Of a DNA stretch of 55,432 nucleotides, positions 8,207-17,669 are shown piece by piece. Position 1 is the first letter of the stretch. The number at the start of each line of letters is the position of its first letter. Made by a program: the position numbers and the translations under genes. This stretch comes from Deltaproteobacteria bacterium (GTDB lineage: Bacteria > Desulfobacterota > Desulfomonilia > Desulfomonilales > Desulfomonilaceae), in assembly GCA_021777225.1 (NCBI GenBank), contig JAJYDQ010000021.1, forward strand, positions 1 to 55,432, written 5' to 3'. The notes beneath the pieces were generated by a model, which did no database searches, was not told the DNA's origin, and saw nothing but the letters and a program-made list of their open reading frames with translations.

Positions 8207-9373
8207 GTGATAATCGATCGAAATATTCAGGAAAAGAGAGAACGGGACTATTTAGCGCCTTATGCGTTCCTCTCGCAAAACAGTTCAGGCCGACAGTGGC
8301 CTGAACCTGAGTGCAACTATCGAACAGCGTTTCAAAGAGACCGGGATAGGATCATTCATTCCAAAGCCTTCCGACGACTCGAATACAAAACACAGGTTTT
8401 TGCCTATTACGAGGGCGATCACTACAGAACAAGACTGACCCACACATTGGAAGTTGCTCAGATAGCCAGAAGCGTCGCTCAATACATAGGGGCCAACGAG
8501 GATTTGACCCACGCGATCGCGCTTGCTCACGACCTGGGACATACCCCATTTGGTCACGCAGGTGAGAAATCTTTGCATCACCTGATGCAAGATTTTGGGG
8601 GTTTCGAGCACAATCGTCAATCGTTACGGGTTGTTGACTTGCTGGAAACCAGGTACCCGGACTTCCCTGGATTGAACCTGACGTTTGAAACCCGCTCCGG
8701 CATCATCCGGCATACCACCAGATATGACCAGGCCCCGGAGGAAATGCTCTCAGAGTTTATCACATCTCCAAATCCTGCTCTTGAAGCTCAAATTGTAAAC
8801 ATCGCAGACGAAATAGCCTATAGCTGTCATGACATAGAGGATGGATTACGCTCAGGTTTTTTTACCGAATATGATCTCGCCGGATTGGGAATATGGAACG
8901 AAGTGACCAAACTGGTTAAGGAACGACCCACATTATTGGACGAAAACACATTCCTCTATCAATGTATTCGTTTCCTCATAGATTTTTTTATAAGAGATGT
9001 TCTCGGTCGAACGGAACACCTCTTGACAGCTATCAGGGCCGAAAAACCCGAACAAATTATGACGGCCAGCGGACCTATCGTTTTGTTTTCAGATACAATG
9101 CAGGAATGGAAGACTCAACTCGATAGTTTCCTGTACAACAAGTTTTATACTCACTATAAAATCATGAGAATGCAGTATAAAGCCGACCGGTTGTTGTCTG
9201 ATCTCTTTAAAGAGTATGTGCAGAGGCCATTTCAATTGCCGCCAGGTATCAGGCGACGGATTGATAAAGGCGATGAATCCCTCGAAAGAATTGTTTGCGA
9301 TTACATTGCGGGCATGACCGACCGATTTGCTCTAAATGAACATCGAAAACTGTTCTTGCCCTACGAATACTGA
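8207..9373 (+). CDS. dgt: dGTP triphosphohydrolase-like dNTPase (HD domain)
   Basis: This 388-residue cytoplasmic enzyme hydrolyses dNTPs to deoxynucleosides and triphosphate, tuning nucleotide pools. The HD-domain metal site is complete: RTRLTHTLEVAQ (His), LAHDLGHTPFGHAGE (HD pair) and NIADEIAYSCHDIEDG (distal Asp). The N-terminal RTAFQRDRDRIIHSKAFRRL matches the deoxyguanosinetriphosphate triphosphohydrolase-like branch; the enzyme is shorter than E. coli Dgt, and this class often has broad, allosterically controlled specificity. It starts at GTG 8207 with AGAG upstream. It is convergent with mobA, only 18 bases apart, with a small dyad (9374-9398) between the two stops. Confidence 0.93.
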   Translation: MIIDRNIQEKRERDYLAPYAFLSQNSSGRQWPEPECNYRTAFQRDRDRIIHSKAFRRLEYKTQVFAYYEGDHYRTRLTHTLEVAQIARSVAQYIGANEDLTHAIALAHDLGHTPFGHAGEKSLHHLMQDFGGFEHNRQSLRVVDLLETRYPDFPGLNLTFETRSGIIRHTTRYDQAPEEMLSEFITSPNPALEAQIVNIADEIAYSCHDIEDGLRSGFFTEYDLAGLGIWNEVTKLVKERPTLLDENTFLYQCIRFLIDFFIRDVLGRTEHLLTAIRAEKPEQIMTASGPIVLFSDTMQEWKTQLDSFLYNKFYTHYKIMRMQYKADRLLSDLFKEYVQRPFQLPPGIRRRIDKGDESLERIVCDYIAGMTDRFALNEHRKLFLPYEY

Positions 9374-9398
9374 TTTCTGAAACATATTTTTTCAGAAA
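9374..9398. terminator. Weak bidirectional dyad between dgt and mobA
   Basis: TTTCTGAA (9374-9381) pairs with TTCAGAAA (9391-9398) across a 9-base AT-rich loop, between the convergent dgt and mobA stop codons. The stem is AT-rich, so termination efficiency is doubtful. Confidence 0.35.
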
Positions 9399-10036
9399 GG
9401 CGGGGAATTTGTCCTAACCATTTTTATGGCTTTATCCAAATCAGTTGGAGTGTTCACGTTGATACGGAACCGGAGAGAAGGGTCGATTGCCGACAGTTCT
9501 TGCTGCCTTATCTCCAACTTATCAACTTCGTCGAATAATTTCGCTATTTTCAGCTCGCCTCTTTGCATCAATTTTTCTATAAATGGAATACACCGCGTTG
9601 AATATACGGCATGCAATGGTTCAAGGTGGCCAAGGATTCTCGGTATAGTTAAATCATGTCCTGGGCTGCGTCGGCAAATGAGAGATACAACCTCTTGATT
9701 CAAGAAAGGCATGTCACAAGGCAAAACAAAACCATATTGCCTTGAGCAACGGTTAAGTCCGGTGAAAATCCCTCCCAATGGCCCATAGCCAGGTTTTATG
9801 TCGGCGAACATGGGCTTTTTCAGAAAAGCGTACTGTTCAAAACTGTTATTAACAACAATTATCCTCTCAAAAAGAGGCTCAAGTATCTCTATTTCTGTTT
9901 GGATTATGGTCTTACCATTAATTTTTATGAACGCCTTATTTTCTCCACCCATTCGTCTGGATGCGCCACCGGCCAACAAAATAGCAGCGATATCAGAAAA
10001 AAGCGGTGAAGTTGTTCTGAGAGCTTGAGATTCCAT
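9392..10036 (-). CDS. mobA: Molybdenum cofactor guanylyltransferase
   Basis: MobA attaches GMP to molybdopterin to make the guanine dinucleotide cofactor of formate dehydrogenase and related enzymes. The nucleotide-binding loop AAILLAGGASRRMGGENKAF is near the N-terminus, and the metal/GTP aspartate lies in LPCDMPFL. The remainder is a normal-length Rossmann-type transferase. A longer reading frame begins at a GTG (10087), but neither start has a good Shine-Dalgarno. The ATG at 10036 gives 214 residues, closer to the usual length, so I chose it with moderate certainty. A molybdo- or selenium-dependent formate dehydrogenase would fit the selenocysteine machinery implied by the gene at 7451. 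Confidence 0.9.
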   Translation of the reverse strand: MESQALRTTSPLFSDIAAILLAGGASRRMGGENKAFIKINGKTIIQTEIEILEPLFERIIVVNNSFEQYAFLKKPMFADIKPGYGPLGGIFTGLNRCSRQYGFVLPCDMPFLNQEVVSLICRRSPGHDLTIPRILGHLEPLHAVYSTRCIPFIEKLMQRGELKIAKLFDEVDKLEIRQQELSAIDPSLRFRINVNTPTDLDKAIKMVRTNSPPF

Positions 10037-10107
10037 TAAATCTTTTGTTGCCAATCCGGAGCGATGACCATAATATATTGCTAACACCCAACAGAAAGGT
10101 TCGGGGC

Positions 10108-10356
10108 ATGGAAGATCATACGATACTGGCGACTGAAGAAAATTTTGGAGCGGTGTCAGTTTGCCCCGGAGGCATAGTCCATATTAACCTTGCTCACCTG
10201 ACCTTGAAGCTCCTTCCAGCCGATTTTGAAAAATTCTCTGACCTGGTAGCCAAAGCAAAACTTAACTTTGCCCGACCGAAAAGAACTGAAGGTAAACCTC
10301 ATTTGCAGGTGGTGACATCCGAGCCCGAATCAGACGACAATCCCCGAAAAACCTGA
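10108..10356 (+). CDS. Small conserved-looking protein of unknown function
   Basis: This 82-residue protein starts MEDHTILATEENFGAVSVCP and continues with a hydrophobic beta-like segment, GGIVHINLAHLTLKLLPADF, then a helix, FEKFSDLVAKAKLNFARP, and a charged disordered tail. The frame is open further upstream (to 10045), but GAAAGG lies 9 bases before the ATG at 10108. It has no signal peptide, cysteine pair or membrane helix. It is divergent from mobA and convergent with the Hpt gene. I do not recognise the family; the alternation of short strand and helix suggests a small compact domain. Confidence 0.6.
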   Translation: MEDHTILATEENFGAVSVCPGGIVHINLAHLTLKLLPADFEKFSDLVAKAKLNFARPKRTEGKPHLQVVTSEPESDDNPRKT

Positions 10357-10381
10357 AAAGGTTCAACTTTTAGATCAAAGT

Positions 10382-10735
10382 CTATTTTGACGAGACTAAC
10401 TCGGTTTTGATTGATGTGAGTTCGTCAAACAATCGGTTAAGTTCTTTGTGCAAAACCTTTAATGCTTCTTGTGCTCCAGTCAAATTCTTATTTCTTCCCA
10501 TTGTTTCGAGTATCAAAGACGCTTCGAAAGTGTCTTCAGCCGCGAAATTTCCAACAGCGCCCTTTAGGCTATGGGCGGACCTTTGGAGACCATCTGGAGA
10601 CCCCTGCTCGACAGATTCCTGTATGTCTTTAAACATCCCAGGCCCTAGTTCCAGGAACAATTCGATAAGTTCGTTAAGCAATTCACGGGAATCCCCTACA
10701 CGCTCCATAAGCTTTTTTCTATCGATCACGGACAC
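10382..10735 (-). CDS. Hpt (histidine phosphotransfer) domain protein
   Basis: This 117-residue all-helical protein has the phosphotransfer motif RSAHSLKGAVGNF with the phospho-accepting His55, followed by the second helix FEASLILETMGRN. Stand-alone Hpt proteins relay phosphoryl groups between receiver domains of multistep phosphorelays. No histidine kinase or response regulator is adjacent, so its partners are encoded elsewhere. The start at 10735 overlaps the end of the Nnr gene by 17 bases, with GGAGGAGACT just upstream, so the two are probably co-transcribed although functionally unrelated. Confidence 0.88.
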   Translation of the reverse strand: MSVIDRKKLMERVGDSRELLNELIELFLELGPGMFKDIQESVEQGSPDGLQRSAHSLKGAVGNFAAEDTFEASLILETMGRNKNLTGAQEALKVLHKELNRLFDELTSIKTELVSSK

Positions 10736-12359
10736 CGTTGAGTCTCCTCCAAAATCTAGGGTATGAGTCTTTTCCCTTTTTGGAACAAGTTTTGATCACC
10801 TTTTGCAGAAAATTCGGGATCTCACTCACAATAACGGTCGCGACAACAGGTCCAGGACCGTCTCTGTCTACAATACCATCGGCCACTAATCCGTGAAACC
10901 ATACTCCAAAAGGAATTATTGCCTCAAGCGGCAATCGTTGCGCAACCAACCCCGCAAGAATACCGGTTAATACATCCCCCTGTCCACCTGAAGCCATCCA
11001 CGAATTGCCGGTGTTATTGACAAACGCTTGCCCGCTGGGGAAGAAAGTGATTGTGCTTGCACCCTTTAGAACCAGACCACACTTATGGGTTGTAGCGAAT
11101 TCCTTACCAATTGCGAATCGGTTTTGCTGGACTTGCGAACATGAAAAACCAAGCAGTCTGGCCATTTCGCCTGGGTGTGGAGTCAAAACAACTTCAGCGT
11201 TGGTTCGAGATAAAAAGCTTAAGTCCTGAGCGAGGCAATTTAAACCATCAGCGTCGATAATTAGTTTGCCTTCATAATGGTTCAACAGGCTCTGCACAAT
11301 TTTTAAAGCGCCGGGTCCCGTAGACAAACCTGGCCCGACAGCTACCACGTCCTTGTCTTGAGCAAGCTCAAGGACCCGGTTCGCAGCGGATGGCAGGAAG
11401 TGCCCGGATTCATCGTATAAGGGCTCTGTCATCTCCTCAGTAAGCTTACTTTCCAGGATAGAGTTAAGAGAAGCTGGAACAGCTACGGTAACTAACCCGG
11501 CCCCCATTCGTGAAGCGGCCATAGCGGCCATGGCCACAGCGCCCGTTTTCCCAGAGGACCCACCAACAACGAGAACTCTACCAAAGGTCCCCTTGTGAGC
11601 GGTTGGGTCAGAACGTAGACTCAAATAACGTTTTAAATCGGGTTTCTCATACAGGAGCACATCAGGAGTACATTTTTGAACAGCGGTTTCAGGAATACCA
11701 ATATCAATAGTTTGGGTTTGACCACATAAACCCAGTCCTGGATATAAAGCCATGCCCAACTTCTTGAAACCAAAAGTAGCGGTCAAATTAGCCTGGATAG
11801 CTACCCCCAGTATTTTCCCAGTGTCTGAATCCAGTCCTGATGGTATGTCGACGGACATTTTTATGGCTTTAAGACTGTTTATCTTCTCAATTGCTTCACG
11901 ATAAGGAGATCTGACTTCAAGCTGAAGGCCCGTTCCTAAAATGGCGTCAACAATTACCGAGCTGTCAGACCACATTTGTTGAACCGATTCAAGAGCATCG
12001 ACAGAATTGATTTGCCATATACTGGCCCCCATTCTCTCCAGGATATTGAGATTTGCTCTAGCGTCTCCTCTAATTTTTTCCCGCGGACTCAAAAGGAATG
12101 TTTTCACGTCTGCGCCGCTGTTTATTAAATAGCGCGCTATCACATACCCGTCTCCTCCGTTATTACCTGGCCCGGCCACAACCGAAACATTGAGTCCGTC
12201 TAGATCATCATCTAACGCCTTCTTAAGAATTTCGAAAGAGGCTCGTCCAGCGTTTTCCATCAGGACAACTCCTGGAATTGCAAATTCATTTATGGCTGCT
12301 AAATCAAAAGCACGCATCTGTTCCGCTGTCACCAAATATGAATTTTTGCAACTCTTCAA
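10719..12359 (-). CDS. nnr: Bifunctional NAD(P)HX epimerase / ADP-dependent dehydratase
   Basis: This metabolite-repair enzyme converts damaged hydrated NAD(P)H back to NAD(P)H. The N-terminal half is the YjeF epimerase (LVTAEQMRAFD, VLMENAGRAS, VVAGPGNNGGDGYVIAR). The C-terminal half is the ribokinase-like dehydratase (VVGGSSGKTGAVAMAA, IIDADGLNCLA, LTPHPGEMARLLG, GNSWMASGGQGDVLTGILAG). The open frame starts at 12488, inside the upstream protease gene, and would add a non-conserved N-terminus. AAGGA placed 7 bases before a TTG at 12359 gives a 546-residue product starting just ahead of the conserved domain; I prefer that start. The Hpt gene follows with overlapping ends. Confidence 0.92.
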   Translation of the reverse strand: MKSCKNSYLVTAEQMRAFDLAAINEFAIPGVVLMENAGRASFEILKKALDDDLDGLNVSVVAGPGNNGGDGYVIARYLINSGADVKTFLLSPREKIRGDARANLNILERMGASIWQINSVDALESVQQMWSDSSVIVDAILGTGLQLEVRSPYREAIEKINSLKAIKMSVDIPSGLDSDTGKILGVAIQANLTATFGFKKLGMALYPGLGLCGQTQTIDIGIPETAVQKCTPDVLLYEKPDLKRYLSLRSDPTAHKGTFGRVLVVGGSSGKTGAVAMAAMAASRMGAGLVTVAVPASLNSILESKLTEEMTEPLYDESGHFLPSAANRVLELAQDKDVVAVGPGLSTGPGALKIVQSLLNHYEGKLIIDADGLNCLAQDLSFLSRTNAEVVLTPHPGEMARLLGFSCSQVQQNRFAIGKEFATTHKCGLVLKGASTITFFPSGQAFVNNTGNSWMASGGQGDVLTGILAGLVAQRLPLEAIIPFGVWFHGLVADGIVDRDGPGPVVATVIVSEIPNFLQKVIKTCSKKGKDSYPRFWRRLNGVRDR

Positions 12360-12414
12360 CTCTATATCCTTCACGGGGGAGCAGGTTTCTAAAGCCGGAA
12401 TCTGAGAAACACCA

Positions 12415-13509
12415 TTACGCCTTGCTTGTTCCGAGGAATTCACAGGAATAACCACTGCAGAGCATATTATAGCGCCCAATTTGCTCAAGTGTGATAAGCC
12501 CCCGTAATTCAGATCCTTTCATTATTGGAACTGCTTTAGTGCCGCTGGTCTGCATTTTTTGGAGAATGTCTATGACAGGTGTTTGCTCGTTTGCTGTCGG
12601 GAAATCCCGTACCATAGCCTCAGAAATTGGAGTGGACGATCCTCTCCTGTGAAGTGTGTCAACGATGGCTTCTCTCGTCACTAGGCCGATCAGTCGACTC
12701 CCATCCAGGACTGGGAAATCTCCCTGAAAGCTACGGCAAAAATGTTCTGCAGCATCTCCAACCGTCTGGAACGGGGTCAAGGTTTCGATGTCGCTAATCA
12801 TAGCTGCTTGGGCTGTAACTCCTCCAAGGGCTACCATAATGCCCATTTGGCGCTCTTCCGCCTCCGCTCCGAGGTACACAAATAATGCAATTAGAATCAA
12901 GAAGATGTTACCGGAAAAGAAACCCCAAAAAAACATGAATATTGCGAACCCCTGTCCCACACCAACCGCAATCTTGGTGGCCTTGTATGGATTCAGGTAA
13001 ATTGCTAGAGCACTTCTCAAAACCCGGCCGCCATCCATAGGGAAAGCTGGAACCAAGTTAAATAAACCAAGGACAAGGTTGACCGCTGTCAATTCTGCGA
13101 GTAAACCACCTTTAACTGAAAAGTCGGTAATCGTAACACCGGACCCGAAGAAATCTGCGGCAAACCACAAAAGGAACGCTAAAAGAAAGCTTGACGCCGG
13201 ACCAGCTATTGCAATCAGAAGTTCTTGAAGTGGCTTATCCGGGGTCTCAGCCATTCTTGAGACTCCGCCAATCGGAAGAAGCGTGATATCGACGACATTG
13301 ATCCCAAAATGTCGCGCAACTAGAGAATGACTTAGTTCGTGAAAAACAACTGAGGCAAAAACAAGAATAACAAAAACTACACCCGCCAGGCCTCCAGCGC
13401 CAATTATGGAGCCACCGACAAAATAAATTAGTATTAACAGCAAGATAAATGTTATATGAACATTCAGTGGGATCCCGAATATTGCCCCGATCTTAAAGGA
13501 CCATTTCAT
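12415..13509 (-). CDS. Site-2 protease family (M50) metalloprotease with CBS domains
   Basis: This 364-residue inner-membrane zinc protease cuts substrates within membrane helices. It has about six hydrophobic segments, the zinc motif FHELSH (residues 56-61) and the third ligand in NLVPAFPMDGGRVLR around 165-180. Two CBS modules at about 235-355 (VGDAAEHFCRSFQGDFPVLD, VIDILQKMQTSGTKAVPIM) probably sense adenine nucleotides. This is the SpoIVFB/Rip3-like branch. The frame is open to 13563, but CAGGAGG lies 8 bases ahead of the ATG at 13509, which also matches the family start MKWSFKIGAIFGIPL. The Nnr gene begins 55 bases downstream. Confidence 0.92.
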   Translation of the reverse strand: MKWSFKIGAIFGIPLNVHITFILLLILIYFVGGSIIGAGGLAGVVFVILVFASVVFHELSHSLVARHFGINVVDITLLPIGGVSRMAETPDKPLQELLIAIAGPASSFLLAFLLWFAADFFGSGVTITDFSVKGGLLAELTAVNLVLGLFNLVPAFPMDGGRVLRSALAIYLNPYKATKIAVGVGQGFAIFMFFWGFFSGNIFLILIALFVYLGAEAEERQMGIMVALGGVTAQAAMISDIETLTPFQTVGDAAEHFCRSFQGDFPVLDGSRLIGLVTREAIVDTLHRRGSSTPISEAMVRDFPTANEQTPVIDILQKMQTSGTKAVPIMKGSELRGLITLEQIGRYNMLCSGYSCEFLGTSKA

Positions 13510-13676
13510 GGCAGGCGCCTCCTGATGATGGTAGTTAGTTGCAGTAAATAAACTCTTTCGCAAAAGGTTTATTATGAAGGGTCATTTTACAAGTAAACCT
13601 GAAAGTTGGCAAGGTCGGGGGTTTTGTCTTGGGTCAATGGGGAAAAGTCAATGAGATTAAAGGACGGAGAAATTTC

Positions 13677-15854
13677 ATGAAACAGGTCCTCCAAAATTTG
13701 GGAGATGGACGAGCCGAACTTGCTGAAGTTCCTGCGCCAAAAGTCCGGCAGGGTCACTTGTTGATAAAAACTGTTGCAAGTCTTGTTTCCTCTGGGACAG
13801 AACGTAGCGTGGTGGAACTGGGCCAGGCAAGTTTGTTTCAGAAGGCCAGAAGGCAGCCGGAAAAGGTTTTGCAGGTCCTGGAAAAAATCAAGAAAGAGGG
13901 CTTGTTTCAAACTATTGATGCCGTTCGTGAGAAACTCGACCATCCGATAATAATGGGCTACAGCAATGTTGGCATAGTCGTCGAAAAGGGAACAGGGGTA
14001 AACGCATTCAAGGTTGGGGACCGTGTTGTATCCAATGGACCGCACGCTGATATAGTTCTGGTACCGAAAAACCTATGCGCTAAAATTCCAGAAACAGTTT
14101 CGGATGAAGATGCGGCGTTCACTGTATTGGGAGCTATTGGACTGCAGGGTATCCGTCTAGCCAATCCTACGCTGGGTGAAAATTTTGTAGTTACGGGTCT
14201 TGGCTTGATAGGCTTGATATCGGCCCAGATTTTGAAAGCTAATGGTTGTCGGGTCCTAGGCGTCGACCTGGACCCCGGCAAAATAGCGATGGCTGAAAGC
14301 CTTAATATACAGGCGATAAACCTCTCCAGCGGAGAGGACCTATTGAGATCGGCTTCAGCGTTCTCAAATGACTCAGGCGTGGATGGTGTTATAATTACAG
14401 CCTCTACTCAGAGCGACGAGCCGGTGAGACAGGCCGCCAAAATCTGCCGGAAACGTGGCCGAATAGTATTGGTGGGAGTAACAGGCCTTAATCTTGATAG
14501 ATCACTGTTTTATGAGAAAGAATTGAGTTTTCAGGTTTCTTGTTCATACGGACCAGGTCGATACGATCCTGAATACGAAGAGAGAGGCGCAGATTATCCT
14601 TATGGGTTTGTTAGGTGGACTGAACAACGGAATTTCGAGGCGGCGCTTGAACTTTTGGCGACCAGGAAGCTCGCTGTGCAACCTTTGATCTCTCATCGGT
14701 TCAAGTTCGAAGAAGCCGTGAGCGCTTACGAACTTTTAGCGGGACCAGAACCGTCTCTAGGGATAGTGTTAACCTATGATTCTGACCGAGTTTCAAGAAG
14801 CGATTTAATTGGGAAAACCGTTAAATTGTCTCAGAAGACAGCAAAGGTCCCGGATAGCAAGGCAACAAAAAATGTGGGACAAGTCGAGCCTGTTGTTGGA
14901 GTTATAGGCGCTGGGAATTATGGATTGAGAACATTTTTGCCGGCCCTCAATGCAACCGGAGCAAAACTCAAAATATTATCAACCTCTACTGGTGTAAGCG
15001 GTGCATACGCGGGCAAAAAATTTGGCTTTGCGTACGCTACCACAGACACCGCAAGTCTTTTCACAGATCCTGAAATCAACTCGATCTTTGTTTTGACACG
15101 TCATAATACTCATGCTGATTTGGTATGTCAGGCGCTAAAGGCGGGGAAAAACGTTTATGTTGAAAAGCCTCTCGCAATTTTTCCCGAACAGGTAAATACA
15201 ATTGAAGCAACTTACCTGTCCTCCCAGGAATATGAAAACCCACCGATTGTCATGATTGGTTTCAATAGGAGATTTGCGCCTCATATGCAGAAGATCAAGG
15301 AACTCATAAAAGGAATAAAGCAGCCGATATCAATCATAATGACCATAAACGCCGGTGAAGTCCCATCAGGAGATTGGACCCAGGATCCGACGGTAGGAGG
15401 AGGGCGAATAATTGGAGAAGGCTGCCACTTTGTAGATTTGTTGTACTATTTGACTGGATCAAGGCCGACTTCGGTTTGTTCAACTAAAATCGGGGCAGCT
15501 CCTGGTGTTTTTGTCACGGATGATAAAATGACTTTCACGATTAAGTTTGAAAATGGTTCATTTGGAACAGTTCACTACTTCGCCAATGGCGCCAAAACCT
15601 TCCCCAAGGAGAGAATTGAAATATTTTGTGAAGGAAGAATACTCCAACTGGACAACTTTCAATCATTAACAGGTTTTGATTGGCCGGGTTTCAGGAAAAT
15701 TTCTTTGTGGAAGCAAGACAAGGGTCACAAAGAGTCGATCACGAGATTCCTGAACGCGGTCAGAACTAAAAGCGGGTCCCCAATACCGTTTGAAGAGATC
15801 GTTGATATCACCAATACCACGTTCGACGTGGTGAGAGCCGCTTCGAATGAATAA
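13677..15854 (+). CDS. Fused zinc-type alcohol dehydrogenase / Gfo-Idh-MocA oxidoreductase
   Basis: This 725-residue protein has two enzymatic halves. Residues 1 to about 350 form a medium-chain dehydrogenase (GHLLIKTVASLVSSGTERS, GVNAFKVGDRVVSNGPHADI, FVVTGLGLIGLISAQIL). From about 385 onward a second NAD(P)-binding oxidoreductase of the Gfo/Idh/MocA class follows (VGVIGAGNYGLRTFLPAL, NVYVEKPLAI with the catalytic EKP, GGGRIIGEGCHFVDLLYYL). Such fusions usually act on UDP-sugars or sugar lactones in surface polysaccharide gene clusters; here no glycosyltransferase is adjacent, so the substrate is unknown. The ATG at 13677 has GGAG 7 bases upstream; the longer frame from 13629 lacks support. 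Confidence 0.88.
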   Translation: MKQVLQNLGDGRAELAEVPAPKVRQGHLLIKTVASLVSSGTERSVVELGQASLFQKARRQPEKVLQVLEKIKKEGLFQTIDAVREKLDHPIIMGYSNVGIVVEKGTGVNAFKVGDRVVSNGPHADIVLVPKNLCAKIPETVSDEDAAFTVLGAIGLQGIRLANPTLGENFVVTGLGLIGLISAQILKANGCRVLGVDLDPGKIAMAESLNIQAINLSSGEDLLRSASAFSNDSGVDGVIITASTQSDEPVRQAAKICRKRGRIVLVGVTGLNLDRSLFYEKELSFQVSCSYGPGRYDPEYEERGADYPYGFVRWTEQRNFEAALELLATRKLAVQPLISHRFKFEEAVSAYELLAGPEPSLGIVLTYDSDRVSRSDLIGKTVKLSQKTAKVPDSKATKNVGQVEPVVGVIGAGNYGLRTFLPALNATGAKLKILSTSTGVSGAYAGKKFGFAYATTDTASLFTDPEINSIFVLTRHNTHADLVCQALKAGKNVYVEKPLAIFPEQVNTIEATYLSSQEYENPPIVMIGFNRRFAPHMQKIKELIKGIKQPISIIMTINAGEVPSGDWTQDPTVGGGRIIGEGCHFVDLLYYLTGSRPTSVCSTKIGAAPGVFVTDDKMTFTIKFENGSFGTVHYFANGAKTFPKERIEIFCEGRILQLDNFQSLTGFDWPGFRKISLWKQDKGHKESITRFLNAVRTKSGSPIPFEEIVDITNTTFDVVRAASNE

Positions 15855-15867
15855 TCTCCAATCTTTT

Positions 15868-15926
15868 TTAACGAAAAATCACTCAAGCGATTTTTGCTCA
15901 CCAATTGCTCGAGTTGATTGGCAAAA
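15868..15926 (+). repeat. Tandem small hairpins upstream of ureD
   Basis: In the 208-base gap between the dehydrogenase fusion and ureD, AAAAATC/GATTTTT (8-base loop) is followed by CCAAT/ATTGG around an 11-base spacer. The first may end the upstream transcript. The second could be an operator for the urease operon. No T-run or clear promoter boxes accompany them. Confidence 0.35.
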
Positions 15927-16062
15927 GTTCTACTGAAGCAATCAATAACGTATGGGCGCGCCTAAAAAGTTGAAAAGTACGAGCAATACGTAAAAATGAA
16001 TAATCTAGTTTCCACAAATTGCTTCAAGAAGTTTGGCCGAAACTACATGAACGGCCTTCATT

Positions 16063-16890
16063 ATGTGTTTTGAAAAACAATGGAGCTACCTGGAGGTAGG
16101 AATATCCGGGGGAATGTCTCGAGTGATTACTTCCCGGAGCGTAACTCCTCTTCGCCTTTTCAATCCTCGTGTGAACGCGTCGAGTTGTCACGTCTTTGTC
16201 TCAAATTATGGAGGTGGCATGGTTGATGGTGACTCCGTTGGTATCAAGGTAATTTGTCGGGAAGACGCGCGGTTGCACATAGGTTCGGTCGGCAATTTAC
16301 ACATTTACAAAGGTCCTACCAAAGGTTGTTCTCAGACGATAGAAGGTTTTCTCGAAAACAATGCGCTTTGTGTCCTCAACTCAGAACCGATAGTCCTACA
16401 TTCTGGTAGTAGCCTTAAACAAAAACAAACGTGGAATGTACATCCGGAAAGCTCTCTCCTAATAACCGAATGGGTCATTGCCGGACGATTGGAGACAGGG
16501 GAACGGTTCGCCTTCTCACAGTATGTTAATGAAATAACAGTCTTTATGGATGGACATATTTGGATGATGGATCGGTTTGAATTTGCGCCTGATGAATTGA
16601 ATTATTACGATCCAGCTCTATTTGCTGGTTTGGCATGTCTTTTGAATGTTTATATGGTGGGGCCTAAATGGGGCCCTTTGGAAAGCTTGCTTACGTTGGA
16701 AATCGACCGTAGTGGTGGGAAAACTGATAGTCGGTTTCCGGTGTCTATACACCCTGTGCGAGGACACGGATACATCCTAAGGGCTTTATCCGATAGTAGG
16801 AGCGATTTTATAGGAATAACAAACACCATCTACGATTTTGTTTCTCATTCGGATTATCTCGGGTTCAACCCTACCGAAAGAAAATACTAA
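16063..16890 (+). CDS. ureD: Urease accessory protein UreD
   Basis: UreD (UreH) is the scaffold that binds apo-urease and, with UreF and UreG, lets nickel and CO2 reach the active site. This 275-residue protein shows the family's signature beta-rich start: [20 protein letters not shown], then [19 protein letters not shown] and [16 protein letters not shown]. It also has [17 protein letters not shown] in the middle. Length is normal. It is the first gene of the ureD-ureAB-ureC-ureF-ureG operon, 17 bases before ureAB. ATG 16063 is preceded by no strong Shine-Dalgarno, so the exact start could shift slightly. Confidence 0.93.
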   Translation: MCFEKQWSYLEVGISGGMSRVITSRSVTPLRLFNPRVNASSCHVFVSNYGGGMVDGDSVGIKVICREDARLHIGSVGNLHIYKGPTKGCSQTIEGFLENNALCVLNSEPIVLHSGSSLKQKQTWNVHPESSLLITEWVIAGRLETGERFAFSQYVNEITVFMDGHIWMMDRFEFAPDELNYYDPALFAGLACLLNVYMVGPKWGPLESLLTLEIDRSGGKTDSRFPVSIHPVRGHGYILRALSDSRSDFIGITNTIYDFVSHSDYLGFNPTERKY

Positions 16891-16907
16891 ACATAGGTTT
16901 GCTCATC

Positions 16908-17669
16908 ATGAGACTGTCACCAGGAGAAGTAGAAAAATTGATTCTGCATAATGCGGGTTTTCTCGCCCAGAAAAGATATGCTCGTGGGCTGAAATTGAAT
17001 TATGTTGAATCTGTCGCGTTGATCGCATCACAATTGTTGGAGTTTATTCGTGAAGCGTACAGTGTTTCCAATTTGATGGATCTTGGGAAAAAGATTCTTG
17101 GAATCAATGATGTCATGAGAAACGTGCCGGATATGATTCATGAAGTCCAGGTCGAGGGCACGTTCCCTGACGGCACAAAACTCGTATCCGTACATGGCCC
17201 GATTTGTAGAGATTATGGCGATGAGTCACTGGCGCTCTATGGGAGTGGGTTGATTAGAACGGTGGGAATGTTGCCGACAGACGGAGCGATTCACCGTAGA
17301 CCTGGAGAGATCCTTTCTGAAGATGGTGATGTGATTCTAAATGAAGGCCGCAAAACAGTAACCATTGAAGTTACAAACCGAGGGGATCGGCCTATTCAAG
17401 TTGGTTCCCATTATCCATTTTTTGAAGTGAACCCATATTTGGATTTTAAGAGACAGCAGGCCTATGGTTATCGGCTTAACATACCATCCGGCGCTGCGGT
17501 GAGATTTGAGCCGGGGGAATCCAAAAGAGTAGAATTGGTTGAGATCGCCGGACAAAGAATAGTGTATGGAGGTCACGGTCTCATTTCTGGAGAATTATCC
17601 GAGGCCAATCAGGCTGTCGCTCTAAAGAGCGCCAAAGAGAAGGGTTTTTTGGGAGTAGACAATGAGTAA
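16908..17669 (+). CDS. ureAB: Fused urease gamma/beta subunit
   Basis: This 253-residue protein joins the two small urease subunits. Residues 1 to about 100 are the gamma subunit ([57 protein letters not shown]), and residues from about 125 on are the beta subunit ([40 protein letters not shown]). The gamma-beta fusion is the arrangement known from Helicobacter UreA, where separate subunits are the rule in most bacteria. The beta motif reads [10 protein letters not shown], whereas GSHYHFFEVN is usual. A TTG lies 9 bases upstream, but the ATG at 16908 matches the family start. The stop overlaps ureC by eight bases. Confidence 0.95.
   Translation: MRLSPGEVEKLILHNAGFLAQKRYARGLKLNYVESVALIASQLLEFIREAYSVSNLMDLGKKILGINDVMRNVPDMIHEVQVEGTFPDGTKLVSVHGPICRDYGDESLALYGSGLIRTVGMLPTDGAIHRRPGEILSEDGDVILNEGRKTVTIEVTNRGDRPIQVGSHYPFFEVNPYLDFKRQQAYGYRLNIPSGAAVRFEPGESKRVELVEIAGQRIVYGGHGLISGELSEANQAVALKSAKEKGFLGVDNE

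Noticed and set aside
12360-12488. N-terminal extension of the Nnr protein from an ATG inside the protease gene
   Set aside because: The residues are not part of the family, and a TTG at 12359 has a well-placed AAGGA.
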